Source: Clostridia bacterium
GTDB lineage: Bacteria; Bacillota; Clostridia; Christensenellales; CAG-138
Assembly: GCA_016293975.1 (NCBI GenBank)
Contig: JAEDCW010000048.1
Coordinates: forward strand, 1 to 13,809
DNA: 13,809 nt
Direction of reading: 5' to 3'
Shown here: piece by piece, positions 6,649 through 13,450 of the stretch
Layout: every line of letters begins with the position of its first letter
Numbering within the stretch: position 1 is the stretch's first letter
Made by a program: the position numbers and the translations under genes
Notes under the pieces: generated by a model
The model's database searches: none
Told to the model about the DNA's origin: nothing
What the model saw: only the letters and a program-made list of their open reading frames with translations

Positions 6649-7962
6649 ATGCTCGATACACTAATTATAAACGCACGAATTATTACAATGAACGACAATT
6701 GCCCCGTGATAGAACGGGGCGTTGTTGGAGTAAGCGGAAACAAGATTGCTTTTGTGGGCGAGAGCATACCGGAGAACACAACTGCTTCCCGCGTGATAGA
6801 TTGCTCGGGCGGAATACTTATGCCGGGCTTGGTGAACACACATGCACATACAGCTATGTGCATAATGCGCGGCTATGCGGACGACTACACACTTCAAGAT
6901 TGGTTGTTCAAGAAGGTCTTTCCTGCTGAGGAGAGGTTGGACGAACGGGCAATAGTTGCGGGGGCTAGGCTCGGTTTTGCCGAAATGTTTAGGACGGGCA
7001 CGACTTCTGTCAGCGACATGTATTTTTATCAGCCTTCTGTAGCAAGGCTTGCGGTAGAATGCGGAATGAGGGCGTCGCTGAGCAATGCTGTAATAGCCTT
7101 GGATGCTGACAGTTATAATCCCGATAATGACAGGGCTATATGTGAGACATACAAGCTGATAGAGAACTGGCACAACGCAGCAGACGGTCTTATAAGGGCA
7201 GATGTATCTATTCATGCCGAGTATACCTCTGCGCCGAAAATATGGAGGTTTGTCGAGGATATAGCCAAGAAAAACGACATTGTTATGCACACCCATGTCT
7301 CGGAAACACAAAAAGACCATTTGGAGTGCAAGGCAAAATACGGATTGACGCCTGTGCAGGTGATGCATAGAGAAGGTATGTTCACAGTAAAAACACTGGC
7401 CGCACATTGTGTTTGGGTTGAAGAAGCCGATATGCAGATTCTCTCAGATTGCGGCGTAAGCGTCGCCCACAATCCTGTATCAAACTTGAAGCTCGCAAGC
7501 GGTATAGCCGATATAAACGCTCTGTTAGACTACGGTGTAAATATAAGCTTGGGAACGGACGGATGCTGCTCAAACAACTCGCACGATATGTTCGAGGAAC
7601 TAAAGCTATCCGCTCTGTTAGCTAAGTACAGGTCGGGCGATGCGAGTACACTACCTGCCTATCAAGCTCTGAAGTTTGCAACAGTAAACGGGGCAAAAGC
7701 ACAGGGGAGAGAAAACCTTGGAATGCTAAAAGAGGGTTATTGCGCCGACATGATACTGCTTGACAGCGAAGCTTTATCGCTCGTGCCGAGTTACGATGTT
7801 ATAAGCTCTGTTGTATATGGAGCGAACGGACGCGATGTGGTGCTCACCATGATAAATGGCAGAATCGTATACGACCACGGCGTATTCCCCACAATCGACA
7901 TAGAGTACGCAAAGAGTGAAGTTAATGACTACGCCAAACACATAGTTTTGAGTGTTGAGTAG
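6649..7962 (+). CDS. mtaD: 5-methylthioadenosine/S-adenosylhomocysteine deaminase (MtaD-type amidohydrolase)
   Basis: Metal-dependent deaminase of the amidohydrolase superfamily (TrzN/SsnA/MtaD group), expected to convert MTA, SAH or adenosine to the inosine analogue. From ATG 6649 it is 437 aa, normal for MtaD. Seen: MPGLVNTHAHT with metal ligands H65 and H67; MHTHVSET with H216 and catalytic E219; AAHCVW with H253; the MtaD-like AHNPVSNLKLASGI; and LGTDGCCSNN with metal ligand D304. N-terminal LIINARIITMND and C-terminal MINGRIVYDHG form the usual composite beta domain. ATG 6649 fits the family start and has an AGG 6-8 nt upstream; an in-frame ATG at 6628 would add seven residues and overlap the phosphorylase gene by 13 bp. 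Its product would be a substrate for that 6-oxopurine phosphorylase. Exact substrate (MTA, SAH or adenosine) is uncertain. Confidence 0.88.
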   Translation: MLDTLIINARIITMNDNCPVIERGVVGVSGNKIAFVGESIPENTTASRVIDCSGGILMPGLVNTHAHTAMCIMRGYADDYTLQDWLFKKVFPAEERLDERAIVAGARLGFAEMFRTGTTSVSDMYFYQPSVARLAVECGMRASLSNAVIALDADSYNPDNDRAICETYKLIENWHNAADGLIRADVSIHAEYTSAPKIWRFVEDIAKKNDIVMHTHVSETQKDHLECKAKYGLTPVQVMHREGMFTVKTLAAHCVWVEEADMQILSDCGVSVAHNPVSNLKLASGIADINALLDYGVNISLGTDGCCSNNSHDMFEELKLSALLAKYRSGDASTLPAYQALKFATVNGAKAQGRENLGMLKEGYCADMILLDSEALSLVPSYDVISSVVYGANGRDVVLTMINGRIVYDHGVFPTIDIEYAKSEVNDYAKHIVLSVE

Positions 7963-7965
7963 GCA

Positions 7966-7979
7966 AAACTGTACAGTTT
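7966..7979. repeat. 14-bp perfect palindrome after the deaminase gene
   Basis: AAACTGTACAGTTT is a perfect palindrome beginning three bases after the deaminase stop. No T-run follows, so it does not look like an intrinsic terminator; as DNA it resembles a dimeric repressor operator. It contains ACTGT and ACAGT, which recur in the inverted repeat at 8003-8033. Function is unknown. Confidence 0.6.
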
Positions 7980-8002
7980 CTTAAATTTCTGTGACTAATG
8001 TT

Positions 8003-8033
8003 GACAGTGCGTTGCACAAATGCGCGCACTGTC
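8003..8033. repeat. Inverted repeat with 9-bp arms overlapping the mreC promoter
   Basis: GACAGTGCG (8003-8011) and CGCACTGTC (8025-8033) are perfect complements around a 13-nt loop. The loop contains the candidate -35 box, and the right arm ends one base before the -10 box. It could be an operator, or a weak terminator for the upstream salvage genes, since the following TTATAATTAT is only partly T-rich. Confidence 0.6.
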
Positions 8034-8040
8034 TTATAAT
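8012..8040 (+). promoter_or_regulatory. Candidate promoter of the mreCD-PBP2 operon
   Basis: A perfect TATAAT (8035-8040) lies 17 bp after a weak -35, TTGCAC (8012-8017). A perfect TTGACA at 8001-8006 is too far away (28-bp spacer) to pair with it. The predicted leader is about 17 nt, containing the RBS GAGAGGTGA (8052-8060) before the mreC ATG. Confidence 0.5.
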
Positions 8041-8063
8041 TATGTGGTAATGAGAGGTGAAAG

Positions 8064-8906
8064 ATGAGTAAGTTGTTTTCAAACAAGCCGTTATTGATTA
8101 CTATTGTCGCAATACTTGTATTGGGACTGCTTGCATTTTTCACATCGGGCGACAGAACGCTTAGCTTTGTGGAAAGCACATTAGGTTCGATATTTCAGCC
8201 CGTGCAGCAGTTTTCGTACAACATATCAGGCGAGATTGCGGATTTCTTCGGCAGAATTTTTATGTCGAGGGACATAGACAAAGAGAATGCAGAGTTAAGA
8301 GCACAGATAGAACAGTTGAAACAAAAGCTGTTGGACTATGATAAGACAAAATCGGAGAACGAAAGTCTGAGAAAACTCTTGGACTACTCGTCGACGTTCA
8401 GCGATGGTGAGTTTGTAGCTGCGCAGGTCATAGGAAAAGGGACGAGCGCGTGGTTTGATATTATCACTGTTAATGTCGGACGCAACAAGGGCATTGAAAC
8501 TGGGATGTGCGTAATGACATCGGACGGCCTTGTAGGACGAGTAACCAATGTAGGCGCGACGTGGTGCAAAGTTTCTGCGATTATCGATGGCTCTGTAAGT
8601 GTAAGTGGCATGAACAACAGAACAAGGGACGTAGGCATTATAAAAGGGCTTGTTGAAGCCGACACGGCAACACCGAGGTTGGGTCTGTCATATTTGCCTG
8701 CGGGGTTTGACTTAGTTCCTGGGGACATAATCAGCACGAGCGGGCTTGGTGCGGATTTGCCGAGAGGAATCCCAATAGGTATCGTAACAGAGGTAATGCA
8801 GGCAGATCAGGATGCCGATAAGATAAATGCAATAATCGAACCTTATGTCGATTTCCTCCACTTAGAAGATGTCCTGATACTGACGAGCCCGGTAACGGGA
8901 GGCTAA
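8064..8906 (+). CDS. mreC: Rod shape-determining protein MreC
   Basis: Scaffold of the elongasome, linking cytoplasmic MreB and membrane MreD to PBP2 outside the membrane. The 280-aa length is normal. Seen: one N-terminal membrane segment (about residues 9-26) with a short Lys-containing cytoplasmic tail, a coiled coil at about 68-108 (ENAELRAQIEQLKQKL and following), then the MreC beta-barrel core with VIGKGTSAWFDIITVNVGRN, GMCVMTSDGLVGRVTNVG, LVPGDIISTSGLGADLPRGI and PIGIVTEV, all family hallmarks. RBS GAGAGGTGA is 3 nt before the ATG. The stop is 2 nt before mreD. It is the first gene of its transcription unit; mreB, often immediately upstream, is not in this window. Confidence 0.96.
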   Translation: MSKLFSNKPLLITIVAILVLGLLAFFTSGDRTLSFVESTLGSIFQPVQQFSYNISGEIADFFGRIFMSRDIDKENAELRAQIEQLKQKLLDYDKTKSENESLRKLLDYSSTFSDGEFVAAQVIGKGTSAWFDIITVNVGRNKGIETGMCVMTSDGLVGRVTNVGATWCKVSAIIDGSVSVSGMNNRTRDVGIIKGLVEADTATPRLGLSYLPAGFDLVPGDIISTSGLGADLPRGIPIGIVTEVMQADQDADKINAIIEPYVDFLHLEDVLILTSPVTGG

Positions 8907-8908
8907 AA

Positions 8909-9421
8909 GTGAAGCGACGCATAGCAATCGGTGCGATGATAATTGTGTGCTTGTTTTTGGACAACACGTTTTTCGTTAAGCTGAATATCAACTTCATAAG
9001 ACCCGATGTCGTGCTTTCACTGTGTATATGCTTAGGACTCTACATGGGGGCATTACCCGCAGTTATCATAGGTATAGCCTTTGGTTTTATTTTGGACGTG
9101 ATGTTCTCTCCTATGCTGGGTATCAGTGCAATAGGTTATATGCTTGCAGCAATTACAGGGAGTACGTTCCATAAAAAATACTATGCTGACAACCCGATTA
9201 TTCCCTCGTTGGCATCGTTCTTTGCATGTATAGTTAAGCACAATATTTATATATTGGCGTGCGTTATACGCAGGGTTTCAATCCCGTATTTCAGCATGCT
9301 GTTCAAATATGTGATTCCGTGCGCACTTGCCACCGCGATTATATGTGTGCCTATGTTTTACATAAATAAATCTATATTTGTTGAAAAGCTTAAACCGATA
9401 AAGCTTCCTGTGAAGGACTAA
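8909..9421 (+). CDS. mreD: Rod shape-determining protein MreD
   Basis: Integral membrane partner of MreC in lateral wall elongation. The 170-aa length is usual. Seen: five or so hydrophobic helices, with the MreD-typical IRPDVVLSLCICLGLYMG (about residues 30-47) and the GIAFGFILDVMFSPMLGIS segment (about 55-73), where the family has its conserved G-x2-DxxxxxxLG pattern. It starts with GTG at 8909, supported by a GGGAGG ribosome binding site at 8897-8902 inside the end of mreC. The gap to the PBP2 gene is 3 nt, so the three genes form one tight operon. The identification relies on position as well as on sequence, as MreD proteins diverge quickly. Confidence 0.93.
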   Translation: MKRRIAIGAMIIVCLFLDNTFFVKLNINFIRPDVVLSLCICLGLYMGALPAVIIGIAFGFILDVMFSPMLGISAIGYMLAAITGSTFHKKYYADNPIIPSLASFFACIVKHNIYILACVIRRVSIPYFSMLFKYVIPCALATAIICVPMFYINKSIFVEKLKPIKLPVKD

Positions 9422-9424
9422 CTT

Positions 9425-11944
9425 ATGAAATCAAAGATTACGAGATATATAGCGACAGGTGCCGTGATAGTTGCGTTAATGCTCGCGTTGATCGTTAAGC
9501 TGGCGACTATCACGCTGTCTGACGACGGAAAATACGATATCCAAGCGAGTAATAAGAGTAGTGCCAAAATCATCCTCAAAGGTGAAAGAGGCACGATAAT
9601 GGATAGAAACGGTGTAGTTCTGGCTTACGACAAGACCTGTTATAATGTCGAGTTTTTGCGTGATGCAAACAATAGAACATCCTATTACAGTTCTGTGTAT
9701 ACTGAGTCGCTGATTAAGGCAATAGATATAATCGAGCAAGGCGGCGGCAAAATAATCGATAGCTCGTATATACGCAAGGACGAGAGCGGCAACTACGATT
9801 ATGAATGGGGTGTCACAAGTGAGACCGCCATCAAATCGCGTTATGAGAATTTCTGCGATGCAATGGGTTTCGCCATTAAAGATGCCGATAAAGACGATAT
9901 CTCCAAATGGATTTCAGCAGAAGACGCCTATAACGAGCTTAGGGAGGCTTGGTGTATCCCTGACGAGCTGACGTTTGAGCAAGCGAACAAGATAATATCG
10001 ATACGCCAGACAGTTAACCTCAATAACTACAGGGCATACGAGCCCGTGACAATTGCTTACGACGTGTCTGCAGACGTTGTAGCTAAGATAGAGATGATGA
10101 AGGATGAGCTACCGGGATTGCAGACCTCACAAAGCTCTACCCGTGTATATCCCTACGGGGAGTCCGCAGCTCATATTGTCGGTTATGTACAAAAAGCCGT
10201 GACCGAAGATATGCTCGACCTCGGTTATTCATACAACGACTTTGTGGGTGTGGCCGGAATAGAGAGCGCAATGGAGTCGTACCTCACCGGTGCAACGACA
10301 GAGAGACAGGGCTATAGACTGATTGAGGTCAACAAGAACCTCGCCGAAGTTAGTGAGCTTGAAGTTGTTCCGCCAACTGACGGCAATGATATCATTCTTG
10401 CGATGGATATTTCATATCAGCGTATCGTTGAGCAAGCTCTGCAGGAAATCATCAATGAGATCAATCGGTTTGAGGTAGACACAATAGCTGGGAATCCAAA
10501 CAAATACGGCGATTATGAAGACATTGAGCTTGCCAAGACTGGCGCAATAGTTATGATGGATGCCAATACCGGTGATGTACTGGCGATGGCATCATATCCC
10601 TCTTATGACCCAAACTGGTTTATTTCCGGTTTGTCGGACGAGCAGGCCGAGTATCTGTTTAGGTCTGAGGAGGCCGCAGAACTTACGCCGACTCTTAATA
10701 AGGCGATTTCGCTCAAGCGTGCTCCCGGTTCTATATTCAAGATGGTAACGGGGCTTGCAGGCGTAATGGAGGGCGTGATTACTCTCGATGAGACGATTGA
10801 TTGCGTTGAAAAGTATGTTTTGACGGATGAGAACGGAAACCCGATAGAACGAGATGCTCCCTCATGTCATATTCGCAACCCTGTAAATCATGCGAACCAG
10901 AATTTGAGGCTTGCGCTTACAAACTCGTGCAATACCTATTTTTACGAGGTATCCAACAGGCTTGGTATTGACGAGCTGTCAAAATGGGGCGAAGCACTTG
11001 GTTTATCGGAGTCTACAAACATACAGCTCACAGGTGAAGTTACGGGTCAAGTCGGAGGTCAGAACGTATTGTTTGACAACGATTTGATAGATTTCAATAA
11101 ACTGTCTAATCCCCTTGGAAGTCAGCGTGCATCTCTGCCGAGTTATATCTACAGCATATTGAAGAGCAAGCTGAAGGCATACTTGTCGTTCTGCGGAAAA
11201 ACAGCAACGGATGACGACATAGCGACGGCGTCATTGCAGCTTATGGAACTTCAGGATGGTAGTTTGGCGAACAAGGGTCCTGACGTACGTAGGATACTCT
11301 CCGAAACGCTCGGTATACCAGAAGGCGTTACAAAAGGACAACCTTGGGTAAGTGAGATAATGTCGATGCTCAATGAGCTCCAGTGGAAGGCAACTTTGAC
11401 GATACGTACGGGAATAGGACAGGCCGTTTCGTCTGTTACGCCTATTGCGGTAGCGAGATACGTAGCTGCCATTGCAAACAAGGGTACAGTTTATGACGCA
11501 AATATCGTCAATAGAATTACATCGAGTGATGGAACTCTGGTGAAGCAGTTTGAGCCGTCTATACTAAATGTGATAAATGCGCCGGAGGAATATTGGAAGG
11601 CTATTCACGACGGCCTTAAGGGCGTTGTTTCGCCTGAGGATGGAGGTACCGCGGCACAGCGCTTCAGCGAGGAGTTTAAGAGAAAAGGCTACTTGGATTT
11701 ACTTTCCGGTAAAACAGGTTCGGCACAGGTTGGTAATAACCCCATAGACATAGAAAATACGTCATGGTTCGTATCGTATGCGCCGCGTGACAACCCCGAA
11801 ATTGTCGTGGTGGTCTGTGTCCCCAACGGGTATTCGGGAAGTTCCAGCGCAGGTGCCATAGAGGATATAATGACCTATTACTTCGATAAACAGATTGCCT
11901 CTGTTCCGGACACATTGCTCCATATCGATGAAGTTACACCGTAA
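9425..11944 (+). CDS. mrdA: Penicillin-binding protein 2, class B transpeptidase, with long insert
   Basis: Crosslinks peptidoglycan in the side wall as the transpeptidase of the elongasome. Seen in 839 aa: one N-terminal membrane helix (about 8-28); the dimerisation/pedestal domain with GERGTIMDRNGVVLA (53-67) and STRVYPYGESAAHIVGYV (238-255); then the transpeptidase domain with TGAIVMMDANTGDVLAMAS (372-390), the SxxK motif PGSIFK (S436 nucleophile, K439), SxN at S501-N503 (TNSCNTYF) and KTG at 763-765 (SGKTGSAQ). All catalytic motifs are intact. The protein is longer than common PBP2s (roughly 630-720 aa): about 100 extra residues lie between SxN and KTG (about 541-655), and the N-terminal domain is also enlarged. 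No PASTA domain. RBS AAGGA at 9413-9417. It lies last in the mreC-mreD operon, which supports PBP2 over a sporulation SpoVD-type protein. Confidence 0.93.
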   Translation: MKSKITRYIATGAVIVALMLALIVKLATITLSDDGKYDIQASNKSSAKIILKGERGTIMDRNGVVLAYDKTCYNVEFLRDANNRTSYYSSVYTESLIKAIDIIEQGGGKIIDSSYIRKDESGNYDYEWGVTSETAIKSRYENFCDAMGFAIKDADKDDISKWISAEDAYNELREAWCIPDELTFEQANKIISIRQTVNLNNYRAYEPVTIAYDVSADVVAKIEMMKDELPGLQTSQSSTRVYPYGESAAHIVGYVQKAVTEDMLDLGYSYNDFVGVAGIESAMESYLTGATTERQGYRLIEVNKNLAEVSELEVVPPTDGNDIILAMDISYQRIVEQALQEIINEINRFEVDTIAGNPNKYGDYEDIELAKTGAIVMMDANTGDVLAMASYPSYDPNWFISGLSDEQAEYLFRSEEAAELTPTLNKAISLKRAPGSIFKMVTGLAGVMEGVITLDETIDCVEKYVLTDENGNPIERDAPSCHIRNPVNHANQNLRLALTNSCNTYFYEVSNRLGIDELSKWGEALGLSESTNIQLTGEVTGQVGGQNVLFDNDLIDFNKLSNPLGSQRASLPSYIYSILKSKLKAYLSFCGKTATDDDIATASLQLMELQDGSLANKGPDVRRILSETLGIPEGVTKGQPWVSEIMSMLNELQWKATLTIRTGIGQAVSSVTPIAVARYVAAIANKGTVYDANIVNRITSSDGTLVKQFEPSILNVINAPEEYWKAIHDGLKGVVSPEDGGTAAQRFSEEFKRKGYLDLLSGKTGSAQVGNNPIDIENTSWFVSYAPRDNPEIVVVVCVPNGYSGSSSAGAIEDIMTYYFDKQIASVPDTLLHIDEVTP

Positions 11945-11958
11945 CAAAACAAGAGAGT

Positions 11959-11984
11959 CAACCCCTTCCTTAGAGGAGGGGTTG
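11959..11984 (+). terminator. GC-rich hairpin after PBP2, probable operon end or repeat remnant
   Basis: CAACCCCT (11959-11966) pairs perfectly with AGGGGTTG (11977-11984), extended by T-G and C-G pairs, with a 6-nt loop. It begins 15 nt after the PBP2 stop codon, where a terminator belongs, but GGCAGTT follows rather than a T-run. It may be a Rho-independent terminator lacking its U-tract, an mRNA 3'-end stabiliser, or part of a dispersed repeat. Confidence 0.5.
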
Positions 11985-12038
11985 GCAGTTAGGTGTATTG
12001 GAGAGACAAACTGTCTGTCACTTTACATAGCATATTTA

Positions 12039-12059
12039 TGCAGTTGTGGACAACCTGCA
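12039..12059. repeat. Operator-like 21-bp dyad
   Basis: TGCA-GTTGT-GG-ACAAC-C-TGCA: a perfect GTTGT/ACAAC inverted repeat with a 2-bp spacer, flanked by TGCA on both sides (one extra C on the right). It is typical in size for a dimeric regulator site, but lies about 255 bp before the candidate operon promoter. No regulator is assigned. Confidence 0.45.
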
Positions 12060-12241
12060 ATTCTCACTCTTCGTTAAACATCATAGTTTATTTTTAAAAG
12101 CTCTGCTGGATCGAGTAATTGTTTTCAATACTTGAAAGTTTTACCTTTTACATTGCAACTTTATTTAAGCTTCACGAATCCTATAGTTGCGGATTTTTCG
12201 TATACAGTAAGCAGTTTATACAGATTATTATGTATTATATC

Positions 12242-12288
12242 GGTATAATAGTGTGATTTGCAGAAATATATACCTTAATAACGGTATA
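12242..12288. repeat. Cluster of GGTATA motifs upstream of the hydrogenase-type promoter
   Basis: CGGTATAA occurs as a direct repeat at 12241-12248 and 12282-12289, 41 bp apart (about four helical turns). The complement TATACC lies at 12269-12274, forming an inverted repeat with the second copy (8-bp spacer). The cluster ends 6 bp before the candidate -35 box, a suitable place for an activator. The first copy also contains a TATAAT that could itself be a -10 box. Confidence 0.4.
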
Positions 12289-12293
12289 AATGG

Positions 12294-12323
12294 GTTACAT
12301 TTCATAGGCCCGTGTGCTATGAT
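12294..12323 (+). promoter_or_regulatory. Probable promoter of the hydrogenase-type operon
   Basis: TGCTATGAT is an extended -10 element (TATGAT at 12318-12323 preceded by TGC), with a GTTACA -35-like box at 12294-12299 and an 18-bp spacer. The predicted start near 12330 gives a leader of about 70 nt ending in AAGGAGGT (12382-12389) and a second AAAGG (12391-12395) before the ATG at 12401. Confidence 0.5.
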
Positions 12324-12400
12324 ATGTTAGTAAAATTAATGTACATGGCGACATTTGTTTGCTACGTGCAATGCAATTTTCAAGGAGGTAAAAGGTATAT

Positions 12401-12889
12401 ATGGTCAACGAGAAGAAAACTCGTGCAGAACTGTTCAAAGAACTCGATGTGGTCATTGAACAGTGGAAGGATGAACAGGGTGGTTTGCTTCCTATCATGC
12501 AGGGCGCACAGGAGATAATCGGTTGTGTTGACGAAGAAGTTCAGAACTATATTTCAAAAGCTACCGGCATTCCTGTATCCACAATTTACGGTGTAGCAAC
12601 ATTCTATTCGCTGTTTACGCTTGAAGCAAACGGCAAGTACACAATTGGTCTCTGCCTTGGTACGGCGTGCTATGTTCGCGGTTCACAGCTTGTATTCGAT
12701 GAGCTGTCCAAGCAGCTCGGCATAGAATCCGGCAAGACAACACCTGACGGTTTGTTTACACTGACAGCTACTCGCTGCATAGGTTGCTGTGGCCTCGCTC
12801 CCGCAATGATGATCAATGATGACGTCTACGGCAGACTGGTACCCGGCGATGTAAAGGGAATACTCGACAAGTATCGTCAGATGAACTGA
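12401..12889 (+). CDS. nuoE: NuoE/HydC-like thioredoxin-fold [2Fe-2S] subunit
   Basis: Small electron-transfer subunit of NADH-dependent oxidoreductases; in Clostridia it belongs to complexes such as the electron-bifurcating [FeFe]-hydrogenase (HydABC/HymABC) and passes electrons to or from the NuoF-like flavoprotein. The 162-aa length is usual. Seen: an N-terminal helical region, the family segment TGIPVSTIYGVATFYSLF (residues 55-72), and the four cluster cysteines as C85-x4-C90 (GLCLGTACYVRG) and C126-x3-C130 (RCIGCCGLAP), with an extra C129. RBS AAGGAGGT is 11 nt before the ATG, with a second AAAGG closer. The next gene begins one base after the stop. The partner NuoF/HydB and hydrogenase subunits would lie beyond the window, so whether the complex is a hydrogenase, formate dehydrogenase or NADH dehydrogenase is not shown here. 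Confidence 0.92.
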   Translation: MVNEKKTRAELFKELDVVIEQWKDEQGGLLPIMQGAQEIIGCVDEEVQNYISKATGIPVSTIYGVATFYSLFTLEANGKYTIGLCLGTACYVRGSQLVFDELSKQLGIESGKTTPDGLFTLTATRCIGCCGLAPAMMINDDVYGRLVPGDVKGILDKYRQMN

Positions 12890-12890
12890 C

Positions 12891-13448
12891 ATGATTATGA
12901 AGGAACTCGCCCTCCATGTGCTTGACATTGTTCAGAATTCGATAAGCGCTAAAGCAGATACTGTCGAGATTGCTGAGATTGTCAGTCATGAAGAGGACAA
13001 ATTGACAATTATCATTAAGGATAATGGATGCGGAATGGACGAGGACATGCAGAAGCATGTTATCGATCCGTTCACAACATCTAGAACCACGAGAAAAGTT
13101 GGGCTAGGCATTCCATTCTTCAAGTTGGGAGCGGAGGCGTGTGACGGTGAATTCAGTTTGCGTTCCAAACCCGGCGAAGGTACTGAAATTAGCGCTTCGT
13201 ATAGAATTAGCCATATAGATAGGCCCCCGATGGGCGATATGGCGGAAACAATATTGACAACCGTTGTGACGAACGAAAATGTCAGGTTTATCTATGCGTT
13301 GGACGTGGATGGCAGAGTGTTTAGATTTGATACCGGTGAAATTCGGGATACACTCGGGTATGATATTCCCCTCAGCACACCTGATGTGGTGCAGTGGATG
13401 AGTGATTATTTAAAACAAGGTATAGAAGAACTTAATGGAGGTATATAA
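12891..13448 (+). CDS. Small GHKL-type ATP-binding protein in hydrogenase-type operon
   Basis: A 185-aa stand-alone histidine-kinase-like ATPase domain. Seen: N-box ALHVLDIVQNSISAKAD with N16; G1 box IKDNGCGMDED with D44 and G46; a segment with DPFTTSRTTRKVGLGIPFFK (59-78) corresponding to the lid and G2 glycine box; and KPGEGTEISA (93-102) as the last ATP-site motif. There is no phosphoacceptor-histidine (DHp) domain, sensor domain or membrane helix, so it cannot be a conventional sensor kinase. A C-terminal tail of about 75 residues has no fold I recognise. The gene starts one base after the NuoE-like stop without a clear ribosome binding site, suggesting translational coupling; ATG 12897 is an alternative start. 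Similar ATPases occur in clostridial hydrogenase operons (recalled, not searched). Its job is unknown: a regulator, anti-sigma-like factor or assembly ATPase are all possible. Confidence 0.85.
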   Translation: MIMKELALHVLDIVQNSISAKADTVEIAEIVSHEEDKLTIIIKDNGCGMDEDMQKHVIDPFTTSRTTRKVGLGIPFFKLGAEACDGEFSLRSKPGEGTEISASYRISHIDRPPMGDMAETILTTVVTNENVRFIYALDVDGRVFRFDTGEIRDTLGYDIPLSTPDVVQWMSDYLKQGIEELNGGI

Positions 13449-13450
13449 GA

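Larger units (their letters stand above)
11985..12293. other. AT-rich gene-free region
   Basis: No open frame here has a plausible ribosome binding site or recognisable protein. The stretch is AT-rich with small inverted repeats: AGACA/TGTCT (12004-12016), a 21-bp dyad (12039-12059), TTTCAA/TTGAAA (12123-12137), and GGTATA motifs near its end. I see no tRNA and no riboswitch class I recognise. It probably serves as a long regulatory upstream region for the hydrogenase-type operon. Confidence 0.5.

Noticed and set aside
6661..7407. 248-codon open frame on the minus strand
   Set aside because: It lies wholly inside the deaminase gene, has no RBS or recognisable motif, and its Cys/His/Arg-rich composition is typical of an antisense shadow.
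8001..8006. Perfect TTGACA as -35 box of the mreC promoter
   Set aside because: The spacer to the TATAAT box would be 28 bp, too long for a sigma-A promoter; the closer TTGCAC gives 17 bp.
12046..12054. DnaA-box-like TGTGGACAA motif in the large gap
   Set aside because: A single near-match within a dyad, with no box cluster or dnaA/dnaN genes nearby; not evidence of an origin.
12312..12518. 68-codon plus-strand frame overlapping the NuoE-like start
   Set aside because: It overlaps the well supported NuoE gene in another frame and its start lies at the promoter; no RBS.
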